64,000 bases of DNA from Iodidimonas sp. SYSU 1G8. GTDB taxonomy: Bacteria; Pseudomonadota; Alphaproteobacteria; SMXS01. Location: the NCBI RefSeq assembly GCF_039655775.1, contig NZ_JBBYXJ010000001.1:372001-436000 (forward strand), in the 5' to 3' direction. The position numbers were made by a program, and so were the translations under genes. The first letter of the stretch is position 1; every line of letters starts with the position of its first letter. The notes beneath the pieces are model-generated. The model had not been told where the DNA came from and ran no database searches. It saw nothing but the letters and a program-made list of their open reading frames with translations. Positions 17,483-27,551 of this stretch are shown in pieces.

Positions 17483-17770
17483 ATGAACGGCTTTCTCGAA
17501 GATGAAATGCGTAGCAAATTCGGGGTGCGCCTCCACGTTGCGCGGAGGGCCGCCGGCTTTTCTCGACAAACCAGCTTTGCTTCGGCTCTTGGCGTAAGCC
17601 CCTCACGGCTTAGCCAGTGGGAACGGGGCAAGCGTATGCCCGATATGATCTATCTAGGAAAGATCTGTACGATAACCGGTGTAACTTTGGACTGGCTGTA
17701 CTTTGGAAATGCGGCATCGATGCCTTACGGCATGATGCAGCGAATCCACGCATTGCAGGGCGGCGACTAG
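17483..17770 (+). CDS. XRE-family helix-turn-helix regulator
   Basis: A 95-residue DNA-binding protein. The XRE/Cro helix-turn-helix spans about 14-68: FGVRLHVARRAAGFSRQTSFA, then GVSPSRLSQWERGKRMPD, the typical recognition helix, and CTITGVTLDWLYFG. The C-terminal tail of about 25 residues is too short for a ligand domain. It is likely an autoregulator or a regulator of the neighbouring AT-rich genes (inference from position). It lies in the AT-rich insert, about 150 bases before the second nucleotidyltransferase. Confidence 0.8.
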   Translation: MNGFLEDEMRSKFGVRLHVARRAAGFSRQTSFASALGVSPSRLSQWERGKRMPDMIYLGKICTITGVTLDWLYFGNAASMPYGMMQRIHALQGGD

Positions 17771-17920
17771 GATTTCTCGCCGCTATGGGCCGCTAGTGGT
17801 TTGCGAAAAATCAACAAATCGTTAATTTTTCTTGCTGTTGAATCATGGATATGGTTCGATCTCATTACTTTTTGAAGCGACGTATACGGGCGCGTGCCCT
17901 TTGTCGGAGAGGGGTGAGAT

Positions 17921-18742
17921 TTGGATCAGAAGAGATGTGTAGCACTTATAATGGCGGCGAACCGTAAAGGGGGAGCAAACCCCGTAGCGGAGCAAGCTGG
18001 CGTATCACATAAATGTCTGACGCAACTTGCCGGAATCACAATGATTGAACGCGTGTTGCGTGTAATCAGGAGTTCAGGCCGCTTTCATAGATTGATTGTG
18101 TCCATTGAGGATTCTAATTTATTTGAAAATATACCTTATATTTGCCAATTAGTAGAGTCAGGTCAACTAGAAATAATTGAAAGTAAAGAAACGTTAGAAG
18201 GCAGCGCGATTGCTGTAGCAAGTCGACTGGCGGAGGCGGATTATCCGCTATTTATCACGACGGCGGACAATGTTCTCCATACTGAAGGCGTGATTAGCGG
18301 TTTTATCGATGAGGCCCACGCCAGTGGTGTTGATGTTGCGTTTGCGCTGACGCCTCGGAGCGTGGTTGAGAGTGCTTACCCCTCCGAGGCGCCTACTATA
18401 GGTTACCTTAAATTCGCAGACGGCGACCATTCGAACTGCAATGTTTATTATCTTCGCGATTCCGGAGCTCTACGCGCCGTAAAGGTCATGAGGTACGGGG
18501 GGCAATTTCGCTCCCACCCTTGGCGCATATTACGCGCCGTCGGATTGGGAACCCTAATTAGATATAAGCTAGGGCTTCTTACTCTCGAGGATCTTCTAAA
18601 AAGACTGCGGAACTTATTCAATCTATCAATTGGTATAATTATAATTAGAATGGCGGAAGCACCTATAGACGTGGACGGAAGTGAAAGTCTTGTCTTAGCA
18701 GAGCGTATCCTGTCTCTGAGGGAGGCCAGGAATGCGGCATAA
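17921..18742 (+). CDS. MobA-like NTP transferase domain protein (AT-rich paralogue)
   Basis: A 273-residue paralogue of the gene at 16053. It shares LIMAANRKG, SHKCLTQLAG, MIERVLRVIRSSGRF, TTADNVLHT, SNCNVYYLR and PIDVDGSES, in the same order and spacing, so the fold and probable activity are the same. Codon use is much more AT-rich, which points to separate acquisition and not a recent local duplication. The TTG at 17921 is preferred because GAGAGGGG precedes it and it retains the first beta strand that a later ATG at 17951 would cut off. It overlaps the sulfotransferase gene by 11 bases, indicating translational coupling. Confidence 0.7.
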   Translation: MDQKRCVALIMAANRKGGANPVAEQAGVSHKCLTQLAGITMIERVLRVIRSSGRFHRLIVSIEDSNLFENIPYICQLVESGQLEIIESKETLEGSAIAVASRLAEADYPLFITTADNVLHTEGVISGFIDEAHASGVDVAFALTPRSVVESAYPSEAPTIGYLKFADGDHSNCNVYYLRDSGALRAVKVMRYGGQFRSHPWRILRAVGLGTLIRYKLGLLTLEDLLKRLRNLFNLSIGIIIIRMAEAPIDVDGSESLVLAERILSLREARNAA

Positions 18743-19670
18743 TCTCAGTAAAAATAAGATACTAGTGGGGCCAGCCCGTTCCGGCACGACGCTAGCTTGT
18801 CGTTTATTGAATCATAACGTTGTTGAAAATATCATTGCTTTAGACGAACCATTTTCACGTGAGGAAATCTCTGAAGCTTATCCAGAAGATTGTTTGGAGC
18901 TAGTCTCTCTCAAATTTGTCCAGGCGCGGAAGATGTTTAAAGAAAACAAAATGGTTCCCTGTACAATTGGTTCGGAGGGTCTAGATAATCATTATGAAGA
19001 ATCAACCGGGAAAAAACTCCGGAAACGTGTGGTCAGAGTGGGAACAATGCTTCCACAAAAGCCACTAGATGAGGAGTTCGAGATAGTAATTAAACACACA
19101 ATTCCTTTTACCGCAATCATAGAACAGTTAAGTCGCCATTATCCGACATATGGAATTGTTCGTAATCCTCTATCTATTCTTGCTTCATGGAACACGATAG
19201 ACGCTGCCTATCGACAAGGGCGGGTTCCTCCATATGTACATAAGGTGACGGGTGATCTGAAATGGTGGTTGCCGGCAGTTCGCAATTTGTTTGAACGGCA
19301 GACAGTTCTTCTATCTTGGCATTTTGAAAAACTACTGCCGCTTCTCATGGATAATAAAGTAATTCGATATGAAGATATCGTGTCTAGTGCCGGTAGAGCA
19401 TTAAGCGTTATAACGCCAAAGGCTCTAAATCTGACCGCAAGTTTAAAGAGTTATAATGAAAATCTTCTCTACGAACGGCCTCTGATTGAAGAGTTAAGGC
19501 TAGCCTTGCATCGCCTCGGGGGGGCTATTTGGGAGTTCTATTCAAGGAGAGAGGTGGATGGACTATTCGAGTATATAGGCGATGTCGATAATTCTTCCAT
19601 TTCACCAGACAAGCCTATCGTAAGGTTCCGAGAGCAACGGATCAATTGTTACGGTCGTGATCGAAATTAA
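18732..19670 (+). CDS. Sulfotransferase family protein
   Basis: A 312-residue PAPS-dependent sulfotransferase-like protein. The 5'-phosphosulfate loop is [16 protein letters not shown] (residues 11-26). The 3'-phosphate-binding strand is probably [14 protein letters not shown]. It would transfer sulfate to a carbohydrate or lipid acceptor; the acceptor is unknown. AT-rich like the preceding gene and coupled to it by overlap, suggesting the two act on one product. The stop codon overlaps the end of the convergent nucleotide-sugar dehydrogenase by four bases. No signal or membrane segment is visible. Confidence 0.78.
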   Translation: MRHNLSKNKILVGPARSGTTLACRLLNHNVVENIIALDEPFSREEISEAYPEDCLELVSLKFVQARKMFKENKMVPCTIGSEGLDNHYEESTGKKLRKRVVRVGTMLPQKPLDEEFEIVIKHTIPFTAIIEQLSRHYPTYGIVRNPLSILASWNTIDAAYRQGRVPPYVHKVTGDLKWWLPAVRNLFERQTVLLSWHFEKLLPLLMDNKVIRYEDIVSSAGRALSVITPKALNLTASLKSYNENLLYERPLIEELRLALHRLGGAIWEFYSRREVDGLFEYIGDVDNSSISPDKPIVRFREQRINCYGRDRN

Positions 19671-20974
19671 AGCCGCTGGTCGACGGCGTCTTTCGGCAGC
19701 ACCGATTTGACGTCGTAAAGGACGGAGCCGGCGCGGCCGAGGGCGCGGATACCTTCGGCGCCCATCCGGATGAACTCCTCATGGGCCACGGCGAGGATGA
19801 TGCCGTCGTAGCGGCCCTCTTCCAGTGCCTGTATCGGCCGAATGCCGTATTCATGCTCGCATTCGTCGGGATTGACCCAGGGGTCGTACACATCCACGTC
19901 GATATCGAACTCGTGCAGATGGCCGACGATATCGGCGACGCGCGTGTTGCGGGCGTCCGGGCAATTTTCCTTGAACGAGAAGCCCAGCACCAGAACGCGC
20001 AGATCGTCCTTCAACAGGCCTCGGCGGCCCAGCAGGCGCACGAACTGGTTCACCACATATTTGCCGACCCGGTCGTTGATCCGGCGTCCTGCCAGGATCA
20101 CTTCCGGATGGTGGCCGATCTCCTCCGCCTTGTGGGTGAGGTAGTAGGGATCGACGCCGATGCAGTGACCGCCGACGAGGCCCGGGCGGAAGGGCAGGAA
20201 GTTCCACTTGGTTCCGGCCGCCTCGAGCACGTCCAGCGTATCGATGCCCAGCCGGTTGCAGATCATGGCCAGCTCGTTGACCAAGGCGATGTTCAGGTCG
20301 CGCTGGGTGTTTTCCATCACCTTGGCCGCTTCCGCGACGCGGATCGACGGCGCCTTGTGCGTCCCCGCGTTGATGATGCGGCCATAGAGCGCGTCGACGA
20401 AGTCGGCGACTTCCGGCGTGGAGCCGGAGGTGATCTTCTTGATGTCGGAGAGCTTCAGTTCCTTGTTGCCCGGATTGAGCCGCTCGGGACTGTAGCCGGC
20501 GAAGAAGTCGCGGTTGAACGTCAGGCCGGAAACCTTCTCCAGGATCGGCACGCAGAATTCCTCGGTCGCCCCTGGATAGACGGTTGATTCATAGATCACA
20601 ACGTCGCCGCTTTTCAGGATCGCGCCGATGGCGCGCGTGGCGCTTTCCAGCGGGCTCAGATCGGGATGGTTGTGGCTGTCGACGGGGGTCGGCACCGTGA
20701 CGATGAAGACGTTGCAGGTGGCGAGGTCGGCCCATTCGGTGGTGAAGGACAAAAGCCGCGCCGCGCGCAGCTCTTCCGCCGTGGTCTCCATGGTCACGTC
20801 GTTACCGGCCTGAAGGTCGGCGACGCGCTTGCCGTTGATGTCCACGCCGAAAGTCGGAAACTGATCGGCGAAAGCCACCGCGACCGGCAGCCCCACATAG
20901 CCCAGGCCAACGACGCCGATGCGCACGTCGTCGAGTTTGAGCGGCAACGGATGGATCACGGAGGGGCGGTTCAT
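19667..20974 (-). CDS. Nucleotide-sugar (UDP-hexose/HexNAc) 6-dehydrogenase, TviB/WbpA type
   Basis: A 435-residue NAD-dependent enzyme oxidising a UDP-sugar to a UDP-uronic acid for polysaccharide synthesis. The N-terminal Rossmann motif VGLGYVGLP is at 22-30, SPERLNPG at 162-169, and the catalytic Cys271 is in [12 protein letters not shown]. The last third binds the UDP portion ([13 protein letters not shown]). The SPER/NPG version fits the UDP-N-acetylhexosamine (TviB/WbpA) branch more than the UDP-glucose branch, but the substrate is not certain. It is first of the GC-rich polysaccharide genes after the AT-rich insert, and the GT2 gene is 10 bases upstream of it. Confidence 0.9.
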   Translation of the reverse strand: MNRPSVIHPLPLKLDDVRIGVVGLGYVGLPVAVAFADQFPTFGVDINGKRVADLQAGNDVTMETTAEELRAARLLSFTTEWADLATCNVFIVTVPTPVDSHNHPDLSPLESATRAIGAILKSGDVVIYESTVYPGATEEFCVPILEKVSGLTFNRDFFAGYSPERLNPGNKELKLSDIKKITSGSTPEVADFVDALYGRIINAGTHKAPSIRVAEAAKVMENTQRDLNIALVNELAMICNRLGIDTLDVLEAAGTKWNFLPFRPGLVGGHCIGVDPYYLTHKAEEIGHHPEVILAGRRINDRVGKYVVNQFVRLLGRRGLLKDDLRVLVLGFSFKENCPDARNTRVADIVGHLHEFDIDVDVYDPWVNPDECEHEYGIRPIQALEEGRYDGIILAVAHEEFIRMGAEGIRALGRAGSVLYDVKSVLPKDAVDQRL

Positions 20975-20984
20975 GCGCGCTGCC

Positions 20985-21740
20985 TTATCGCTGCGTGGTC
21001 TGGGTCGGCCAATAGCCGGACAGGATGCGGTGGCCGCGCTGTCCGTTCTCGACCTCGGCGATCACGCGCTTGCCGATGCCCGACAGGTTCTTGTCGTGCA
21101 TCCGATAGTAGAAAAGCGGCTCGGCGAGATGCTGGCCGTTCCAGCCATTGGCGACCATGCGGCGCCATTTGTGGTGCTTGGTGCCCTTGCGGATCGCCTC
21201 ATCGAAAGGCCCGGCCTCGACGACGGCGCGCGCCAGGCACAGCGCCGGTTCGGGGACGAAGCTGAATTCCTCGAGCAGCTTGGCATCGAACGCGGTCGAC
21301 TTACCCCGGTCGAGCAGTTCGCCGGCCTGCGACACCAGAGTGCAATCCGTGTAGATGAAGCCGATGCTGGGGTCGGCCTTGCGCGCTTCGGTCAGTTCGG
21401 CGATGCAGCGGGCGGCATATTCCGGCGTCAGCAGGTCATCGGAATCCAGGATGATGAAATACTCGCCGCGGACTTTCGGCAGGGCCCGGTTCAGCGCGCC
21501 CAGCTTGCCCACGTTCTGCTCCAGCGCCAGCAGTTCGGTACTGAACAGATTGGTCATCTTGGGCAGTGTATCGCGTACCACCGCCACGGAGTCGTCGGTG
21601 CTGGCGTCATCGACGACGATCAGCTCGATCGGGCTGTGGGTCTGCGCCGCGACGCTGCCGATCGCCTCGGCGATGAACCGCCCATAATTGAAATTGGGCA
21701 TGACGACGGTCAGCAGGTTCGCCGGGATTTCGGATGTCAT
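20985..21740 (-). CDS. Glycosyltransferase family 2
   Basis: A 251-residue GT-A glycosyltransferase without a membrane segment. [19 protein letters not shown] and [10 protein letters not shown] bind the nucleotide sugar. The DxD-like metal site is LDSDDLL (99-104). The C-terminal half has basic residues and a MHDKNLSG stretch typical of chain-adding enzymes for cell-surface glycans. The ATG at 21740 has GGAG six bases upstream; a TTG directly before it lacks a suitable spacing. Same strand and tight spacing with the dehydrogenase and sulfotransferase-like genes point to one surface-glycan operon. Confidence 0.88.
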   Translation of the reverse strand: MTSEIPANLLTVVMPNFNYGRFIAEAIGSVAAQTHSPIELIVVDDASTDDSVAVVRDTLPKMTNLFSTELLALEQNVGKLGALNRALPKVRGEYFIILDSDDLLTPEYAARCIAELTEARKADPSIGFIYTDCTLVSQAGELLDRGKSTAFDAKLLEEFSFVPEPALCLARAVVEAGPFDEAIRKGTKHHKWRRMVANGWNGQHLAEPLFYYRMHDKNLSGIGKRVIAEVENGQRGHRILSGYWPTQTTQR

Positions 21741-21775
21741 CAACGTCTCCAGGGGCGAGGCCAGATAGGGTAGGC

Positions 21776-22879
21776 CTAGCCGGCAATCTGTGCAAAGAGG
21801 TTATCGGGCGAACGGTCGAGCTTTTCCATCAGCGCGGCGCATTCCTGTTCGATCACGCGGCGGTCGCTCTCGGGCATGGCGGCGCGCTTTTCCGCGCTGT
21901 CCGACTGGAATTCCACCTTGTCGGAGTCGTCCTTGGAATGAAAGCGGAACTGCTCGACCATCAACTCGAACTCGCCATCGCCGGGCTCGAAGCGTAGGCC
22001 CTGGCGCAGGATCACCGGGAAGGTCTCGGGATTGATGTTCGTGTAGTTGATATGGGTGACGCGGCCATTGGCGTTCAGGGCCAGGCGGAAATATTCCGCG
22101 AAGCAGATCGCCAGATAGCGCACATCGTCCATCTCGATGGTCTCGCGCCAGTCCATCCCGGTCAGGAAACCGGCTTGCGGCCGGCCTTTCGCCCACAGGA
22201 TCGCCGTCGTCTCGCGCAGGACCGAGGCGATGACCTCGACGGCCTCGCGATAAAGGAACACAGCCGGCACATCGGGAAACGCCCTGGAGACGAAATCCAG
22301 ATAGAGCGTGTTCCAGCTGATGAACTTGACGAAGGAATAGCGCTGTTCAGGCCGGCGCCGGCGCGCCATGGCCAGAACCAGATTGCGGAAGGCCTTGAGA
22401 TTATCCGGTGTCGGTTCCGCCTCGTGCGCCCAGTCCTGGGTGATGGTCGCCCAGAAACCACGCTGCAGCGGTCCGCCCTGGTTGATGACCACATGGCGCG
22501 GCGACCGGGCCAGCGCCTTGGCGGTCAGCGTCGATCCGCAGCGCGAGACGTGGAAGATGAAGCCGCTCGGACTGATCGGGTCCGCCAGGATACGGTCGTC
22601 CAGCAGGATGGAGAAGTTTGTGGTGAACGCCTCGCCGATGTCGCCTTTCTGCGCCAGCGACTGCACCGTGTACATGAACTGCCATTCCTGGAAGGGATGG
22701 TCGCCGATGTCGGCCCACAGCACCTTGCCGCCATCCGCCGGATCGATCGCGACCGGCACGAGGCCATTGGTTGCCCTGATCCGCGCCACGGCGTCGTCGG
22801 CCGAAAGATGGGTGTCCACGATCCCTGGGATCAGTTCCATGACCACTTCGTGGTCAGGCAATGCGTAGAGTGCTTTCAT
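21776..22879 (-). CDS. Sulfotransferase-like P-loop protein
   Basis: A 367-residue protein whose middle carries SGFIFHVSRCGSTLTAKALA (Ser112-Arg-Cys-Gly-Ser-Thr117). This matches the 5'-phosphosulfate-binding loop of bacterial sulfotransferases, with Cys where Ser or Thr is more common. A 100-residue N-terminal extension of unknown role comes first, and RAFPDVPAVFLYREAVEVIASVLR is a likely 3'-phosphate-binding helix. It may sulfate the glycan made by the adjacent genes. It is similar in role but clearly not paralogous in detail to the AT-rich sulfotransferase. GGAG lies just before the ATG. Confidence 0.65.
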   Translation of the reverse strand: MKALYALPDHEVVMELIPGIVDTHLSADDAVARIRATNGLVPVAIDPADGGKVLWADIGDHPFQEWQFMYTVQSLAQKGDIGEAFTTNFSILLDDRILADPISPSGFIFHVSRCGSTLTAKALARSPRHVVINQGGPLQRGFWATITQDWAHEAEPTPDNLKAFRNLVLAMARRRRPEQRYSFVKFISWNTLYLDFVSRAFPDVPAVFLYREAVEVIASVLRETTAILWAKGRPQAGFLTGMDWRETIEMDDVRYLAICFAEYFRLALNANGRVTHINYTNINPETFPVILRQGLRFEPGDGEFELMVEQFRFHSKDDSDKVEFQSDSAEKRAAMPESDRRVIEQECAALMEKLDRSPDNLFAQIAG

Positions 22880-22978
22880 CCGACTCCGTCACGGCATGCC
22901 GCTTCGCCCACTGGCGAAGGATGCGGGTGTATAGCCCCGCTAGGGGGCGGGCGTCAATAAAAGGGCGCGCTGCGCGCG

Positions 22979-24067
22979 TCAGAGCCCGTCGGCGGGCGGC
23001 AGGCCCGTCTCGTCCGGCTCCGTCGGGCGGTGGCGCAGTTCGGTCAGGATATGCCAGACGGCGATGAACATGGCGGCGATCATGGGGCCGACGATGATCC
23101 CGTTCATGCCAAACAGATGCAGACCGCCCAAGGTCGAGATCAGAACGATGTAGTCCGGCATCTTCGTGTCCTTGCCGACCAGGATCGGGCGCAGGACGTT
23201 ATCGACCAGGCCGATCACGAAGATGCCCACCAGGACCAGCACGATGCCCTGCCAGATGGCGCCGGTCGCCAGCAGATAGATCGCCACGGGCACCCACACG
23301 AACCCGGTGCCGATGGCGGGCAACAGCGACAGGAAGGCCATCAGGACAGCCCAGAGCAGGGGGGCGTGAATGCCGAGGATCCAGAAGGTGATGCCGCCCA
23401 GCGCGCCCTGCACGACCGCGACGACGACGCTGCCTTTCAGGGTGGCGCGGATGACCGTCGTGAATTTCTCGAAAAGCATGGCGCGCATGTCGGGCGGCAG
23501 CGGCACGGATTCGCCGATCTTGCGGGTCAGGGCGTAGCCATCGCGCAGCAGGAAGAACGTCATGTACAGCATCACGCCCAGCGAGATGAGAAAGCCGAAG
23601 GCGCTCTGGCCGATATTCAGTGCCTTGCCGGCGATCATTTGCATGCTGTTGGCGAGGCCGGTGGTGATCTCGCGGGTGATGGCGTCCACATCGCCCAGGC
23701 CAAATCGGTCCAGCAAGCCCATCGCCCAGGGCGGAAGCGCGGCATGGGCCTGTCGCAGCATGGCGCCCGGGTTGATCTCGCCCGACTGGAACTTGGCGTA
23801 GCTGCTCGATGCTTCCTGGATCAGCGAAATTCCGATCAAGGTCGCGGGCATGATCACCATGACGAGGATGATCAGAAGGGTAATGCCGGCGGCGAGGTTC
23901 CTGCGCCCCGGGGTGCTTCTCAGCAAACGGTGATAGACCGGGTTGAAAACGACCGAGACGGCCACCGCCCAGAGGATCGCGCCAAAATATGGCCACAGCA
24001 CCAGCGCGAAGGCCAGCGACGTGCCGATCAGAAGAAACAGGAAGGTGGATTTTTCCAGACCCCGCAC
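22979..24067 (-). CDS. AI-2E family transporter (PerM-type permease)
   Basis: A 362-residue inner-membrane protein of the AI-2E/UPF0118 family. Two hydrophobic segments in the first 55 residues (LFLLIGTSLAFALVLWPYFG...) are followed by a large soluble loop of about 80 residues, and several more membrane segments end in GPMIAAMFIAVWHI. Family members export quorum signals, lipids or sodium, so this one has no assured substrate. Starts at GTG with AAGGGG upstream. It is a single gene, 126 bases from the acyl-CoA synthetase. Confidence 0.85.
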   Translation of the reverse strand: MRGLEKSTFLFLLIGTSLAFALVLWPYFGAILWAVAVSVVFNPVYHRLLRSTPGRRNLAAGITLLIILVMVIMPATLIGISLIQEASSSYAKFQSGEINPGAMLRQAHAALPPWAMGLLDRFGLGDVDAITREITTGLANSMQMIAGKALNIGQSAFGFLISLGVMLYMTFFLLRDGYALTRKIGESVPLPPDMRAMLFEKFTTVIRATLKGSVVVAVVQGALGGITFWILGIHAPLLWAVLMAFLSLLPAIGTGFVWVPVAIYLLATGAIWQGIVLVLVGIFVIGLVDNVLRPILVGKDTKMPDYIVLISTLGGLHLFGMNGIIVGPMIAAMFIAVWHILTELRHRPTEPDETGLPPADGL

Positions 24068-24193
24068 GGCAACCCCTTGAATAATCTTGTGAACGGCGTC
24101 CCCACAGGCAGGCGGGCTCGCTCCGGCCCTTCCGCTCGGTTGAATTTAGGCGCAGTTCGCCGTGGCTCCAAGGGAAGTTAGCGGCCGGTACCG

Positions 24194-25840
24194 CTATTCC
24201 GCCGCGCCGCGCCTGGCATCCAGTTCGGCTTCCAGTTTCTGGCGCATCTTGAACTTCTGGATCTTGCTGGTCGACATGGGCCAGGCCGTCACGAAGCGCA
24301 CATGCCGGGGCACCTTGAAGCTCGCGACCTTGCCCTTGCAGAAAGCGATCAGATCGGCCTCGCTGAGTTGCTCGCCCGGCTTCAGTTCGACAAAGGCGGC
24401 GGGCACCTCGACCAGGCGGGCGTCGGGCAGGCCGACGACCTGCGCCAGCTTCACCGCCGGATGCTCCTGCAGCAGGCTCTCGATCTCGGCGGCGGCCACG
24501 TTTTCGCCGCCCACCTTCAGCATGTCCTTGAACCGGCCGTGGAACATGATCGTCCCATGCTCGTCCAGCGAGCCGATATCGCCGGTGTGCAGCCAGCCGC
24601 CGCGCAGGGTCTGCGCGGTCTTCTCCGGATCCTTGTAGTATCCCTGCAGGATGTTGACGCCGCGCACGCAGATCTCGCCGCGCTGGCCCACCGGCACGGG
24701 CGCGCCGGTATCGGGATCGCGGATTTCCACCTCCTGGCCCGGCATGGGCGAACCCAGGCGCGTGTGACGCAGATGCTCCGGGCTGTCGAGCGGCGAGGTG
24801 CAGACCGTGCCCGAGGCTTCGCTGAGGCCATAGGTGCCGACCTGGATGCACTGCGGCATCGCCTCGCGCAGCCGTTGGGCGAAGCCGGGCGGCTGGACCG
24901 CCAGGCTGCTGTTCATCAGCCGGACCGCGCTGAGATCGGTGCTCGCGAAATCCGGGTGATTGATGAGGTCCGAGATGATGGTGACGAAGCAGGCGTAGTT
25001 GATGGTGGCGCGCGAGCTTTCCAGCAGCTTCAGCGCCACGCCGGCGTCGAAATAGCCCATGGTCACATAGGCGCTGCCCATGTCGAAGCAGGCGCAGATC
25101 GGGAAGGTGGCGGCGATGTGGAACATGGGCAGGGGCGACCAGAAGCTGTCCGCCTCGGTCATGCCGTAGGCCTTGGCCATGGCGCGTCCGTTGCCGATGA
25201 TCGAGCGGCCGGTGATCATGCAGCCCTTGGGATTGGAGGTCGTGCCCGAGGTGTAGAGGATCATCGCCAGATCGTCGTCGCCGACGGCGGCGACCCGGGC
25301 GTCGATGTCGCCGTCCGGCACGGCGGCGGCCTGGTCGTGCAGCTCGGCTTCGGCGACGAATCCCGCCGCGCGCTCGCCGCCCAGCAGCAGGATGTTGCGC
25401 AGCATGGGAGCCGAGGGCAGCGACAGCGCGCCCGCGTCGGCCGCGCCCGACAGGCCGGGCAGCCCTTCGCCGAGCCGCTCGATGAAATCGACGCCGTCGG
25501 CGACCTTGCCGGTGGTGACGATGGTCACCAGATCCGCGTTCTCCGTCACATAGGCGATCTCGCTGCCCCGGTATCGCGCGTTGATCGGCACCATCACCGC
25601 GCCGGCCAGGGCGATGCCGAACATCACCTCGAGGAACTCGAAACTCGTCGGCAGGAGCAGTCCCACATGCTCGCCGGGCCGGACGCCGAGCGCGACGAGC
25701 TGCTTTGCCCGCAGGACCGAACGGCGATGCAGTTCGGCGAAGCTCTGCTTGCGTTCGGGAAAGATGACCGCGTCGCGGTCGGGCCAGGTCGCGGCGGCGC
25801 GAACGAGAAGGCGCCCGAAGGCGTTGATCGGCTGTGTCAT
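24194..25840 (-). CDS. AMP-dependent acyl-CoA synthetase (class I adenylate-forming)
   Basis: A 548-residue ligase that activates a carboxylic acid via acyl-AMP to its CoA ester. Motif A3, LYTSGTTSNPKG, is at 196-207. YGLSEASGTV is the A5 region, and HTGDIGSLDEHG and GRFKDMLKVGGENVAAAEIE are the A7/A8 hinge. The catalytic Lys is in STSKIQKFKMR near the C terminus. Substrate size cannot be read. It lies between a permease and a Rieske oxygenase gene on the same strand, which fits activation of an oxygenated product. Confidence 0.92.
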   Translation of the reverse strand: MTQPINAFGRLLVRAAATWPDRDAVIFPERKQSFAELHRRSVLRAKQLVALGVRPGEHVGLLLPTSFEFLEVMFGIALAGAVMVPINARYRGSEIAYVTENADLVTIVTTGKVADGVDFIERLGEGLPGLSGAADAGALSLPSAPMLRNILLLGGERAAGFVAEAELHDQAAAVPDGDIDARVAAVGDDDLAMILYTSGTTSNPKGCMITGRSIIGNGRAMAKAYGMTEADSFWSPLPMFHIAATFPICACFDMGSAYVTMGYFDAGVALKLLESSRATINYACFVTIISDLINHPDFASTDLSAVRLMNSSLAVQPPGFAQRLREAMPQCIQVGTYGLSEASGTVCTSPLDSPEHLRHTRLGSPMPGQEVEIRDPDTGAPVPVGQRGEICVRGVNILQGYYKDPEKTAQTLRGGWLHTGDIGSLDEHGTIMFHGRFKDMLKVGGENVAAAEIESLLQEHPAVKLAQVVGLPDARLVEVPAAFVELKPGEQLSEADLIAFCKGKVASFKVPRHVRFVTAWPMSTSKIQKFKMRQKLEAELDARRGAAE

Positions 25841-25927
25841 CGTGATCCCCGTTTTTCGTGCCGATGAGTTTAGAACATCGGTTGGCGCGGCCCTAGAAAT
25901 GATGGCGGCGTCTCCGCCTTTTCCCTG

Positions 25928-27301
25928 CTATTTCTCGCCCTCGATATATCGGTCGAGCTCGTTGTGAAAATGGCGAAGGCGCTGTTCCTGCTCCGACCAC
26001 AGCGGTCCCTTGAACGCCTTGCTGCGCAGGCCCTTCTGGACCACCGGCAGCAGTTCGGAATCCTGGTCCAGCACGAGGCCGAGCTCCGGCGGCTCGCCGG
26101 TCGCCTTGCGCTCGATATCCGGGCGTTCGCGCCCCGAACAATCGGTGCCTTCCGGCAGGCCCATCCAGTCCGGTACCTTGAACAGCGGATTGTCCACATG
26201 GCGCACCAGGGTCATGGTGTCGTACCAGAAGCGCTGCGGATCGTCCGGATGCGGCATGAAGCGCATCAGGAACGCGCCTTCCGGATGCATGCCGAACTGG
26301 ACGTTCGGGAAGATGCCGGTCGCGAAGCTGTCGGTCAGCTGGACGTCCGAAAGCCCCTCCCATTCCAGCCCGAACTGGCGGGACCAGTCCCGCTTGACCG
26401 AGGCGAGGGCAGGGCGCACGTCACGCGGACCCCCTTTGAAGGCCTCGGGCTCCAGTCCGACCGAGTTCAGCATGTATTGCAGGCCCTCGTTCACCGTCTC
26501 CTGATCGGGGAAGTGCGGACTGGGCTGGCCGATCGGCACGATCATGCGGCTCATGCCATTGGGATAACAGTCGAACTGGCAGTTGATGTCGCCCATGATC
26601 GGCTGCGTCTGCGGATGGACGGACCCGAGATGATAGGTCTCGTAGAACGCGTCGATCCCGGTCTTCCAGTTGGCCGCCCACTCGCTGCGCACATGGCGCA
26701 CCACGTTCATCTTGTCCACATGGAAGGACTCCATGTGATCCGCGACCGGCCCCAGGAAATCGCGCAGCGGCCGTGGATTCTCATCCATGGTGATGAAGAT
26801 CACCCCGGCCACGATGCCGAGGGACACCGGCACCAGATCCGGCGCCTGCGCCAGCACCTCGGGGCGGAAGGTCTCGGCGTCGGTCACATGGGCGAGGGCG
26901 CCGTCGATGGTCCACTGCCAGGAATGAAACGGACAGGTGAAGGCGCCGCTGACTCGGCCGAAATCGGCCTGCACGAGGCGGTTTCCCCGGTGGCCGCAGA
27001 CATTGTAGTAGGCGGCGATGTCGGCCGCGCCCGGTCCGGTGCGGACGATGATGAAGGATTCGTGCAGCAGGTCGTAGGTCAGGAAATCGCCGGTTTCGGG
27101 AATGTCCGAGGCCACGCCCGCGATGGTCCAGACCCGGCTCCAGAGGCGCTCCCATTCCCGCGCCTTGTAGGCGGCGCTGTAATAGCGCGACGGGTCCTTG
27201 GTATCGGTCCCGTTGTCCACGTAAGCGGCCTTGTGATCGGCTGCGCTGTCCGGTGCCTCCGGATTGAGGGCCGGTCCGCCCTGGTCGAGATTGTAATCCA
27301 T
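25928..27301 (-). CDS. Rieske non-heme iron oxygenase, alpha subunit (copy A)
   Basis: A 457-residue ring-hydroxylating or demethylating oxygenase alpha subunit. Rieske ligands Cys102-X-His104 (CGHRGN) and Cys123-X2-His126 (CPFHSWQW) are intact. The mononuclear iron site is in DAFYETYHLGSVH, with His224 and His229 and Glu221 at the bridging position. No beta subunit gene adjoins, so it should be a homo-oligomer fed by a separate ferredoxin. It resembles the gene at 60955 closely (PYVDNG, REWxRLWxRVW and a shared C-terminal GEK). GGGGAG precedes the ATG. Confidence 0.9.
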   Translation of the reverse strand: MDYNLDQGGPALNPEAPDSAADHKAAYVDNGTDTKDPSRYYSAAYKAREWERLWSRVWTIAGVASDIPETGDFLTYDLLHESFIIVRTGPGAADIAAYYNVCGHRGNRLVQADFGRVSGAFTCPFHSWQWTIDGALAHVTDAETFRPEVLAQAPDLVPVSLGIVAGVIFITMDENPRPLRDFLGPVADHMESFHVDKMNVVRHVRSEWAANWKTGIDAFYETYHLGSVHPQTQPIMGDINCQFDCYPNGMSRMIVPIGQPSPHFPDQETVNEGLQYMLNSVGLEPEAFKGGPRDVRPALASVKRDWSRQFGLEWEGLSDVQLTDSFATGIFPNVQFGMHPEGAFLMRFMPHPDDPQRFWYDTMTLVRHVDNPLFKVPDWMGLPEGTDCSGRERPDIERKATGEPPELGLVLDQDSELLPVVQKGLRSKAFKGPLWSEQEQRLRHFHNELDRYIEGEK

Positions 27302-27515
27302 GAACGCGTCTCCCCGGTCGCCTGAGATCGGACCCTATCATAGGCCGCCAGACGCCTGAAGGGACGAAAAGAAACAATACTTCCTGCATCGTGCGTCGAC
27401 AGGTGCAGGCGGCACTTTAGTTGCGATGAAAAAATCGATTTTAGATCATATGGTTATAGACCATACCTTCAGTGGCTGGGAAACCATGGATTTGAATTCT
27501 TAAAAACAGACGACA
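27302..27515. other. AT-rich intergenic spacer
   Basis: About 210 bases upstream of the Rieske gene with no supportable gene. Its AT-rich 3' part (around 27430-27515) runs into the small-RNA promoter. Confidence 0.4.
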
Positions 27516-27544
27516 TTGATTTTTATTTTGTCCAACGGTAGTAT
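27516..27544 (+). promoter_or_regulatory. Sigma70-type promoter of the candidate small RNA
   Basis: TTGATT (27516-27521), a 17-base spacer, and TAGTAT (27539-27544). Transcription would start near 27551-27553. Confidence 0.5.
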
Positions 27545-27551
27545 TCCCGGC

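Noticed and set aside
24302-25867. 521-codon open frame on the + strand
   Set aside because: Antisense to the acyl-CoA synthetase with all its motifs; no ribosome site and biased composition.
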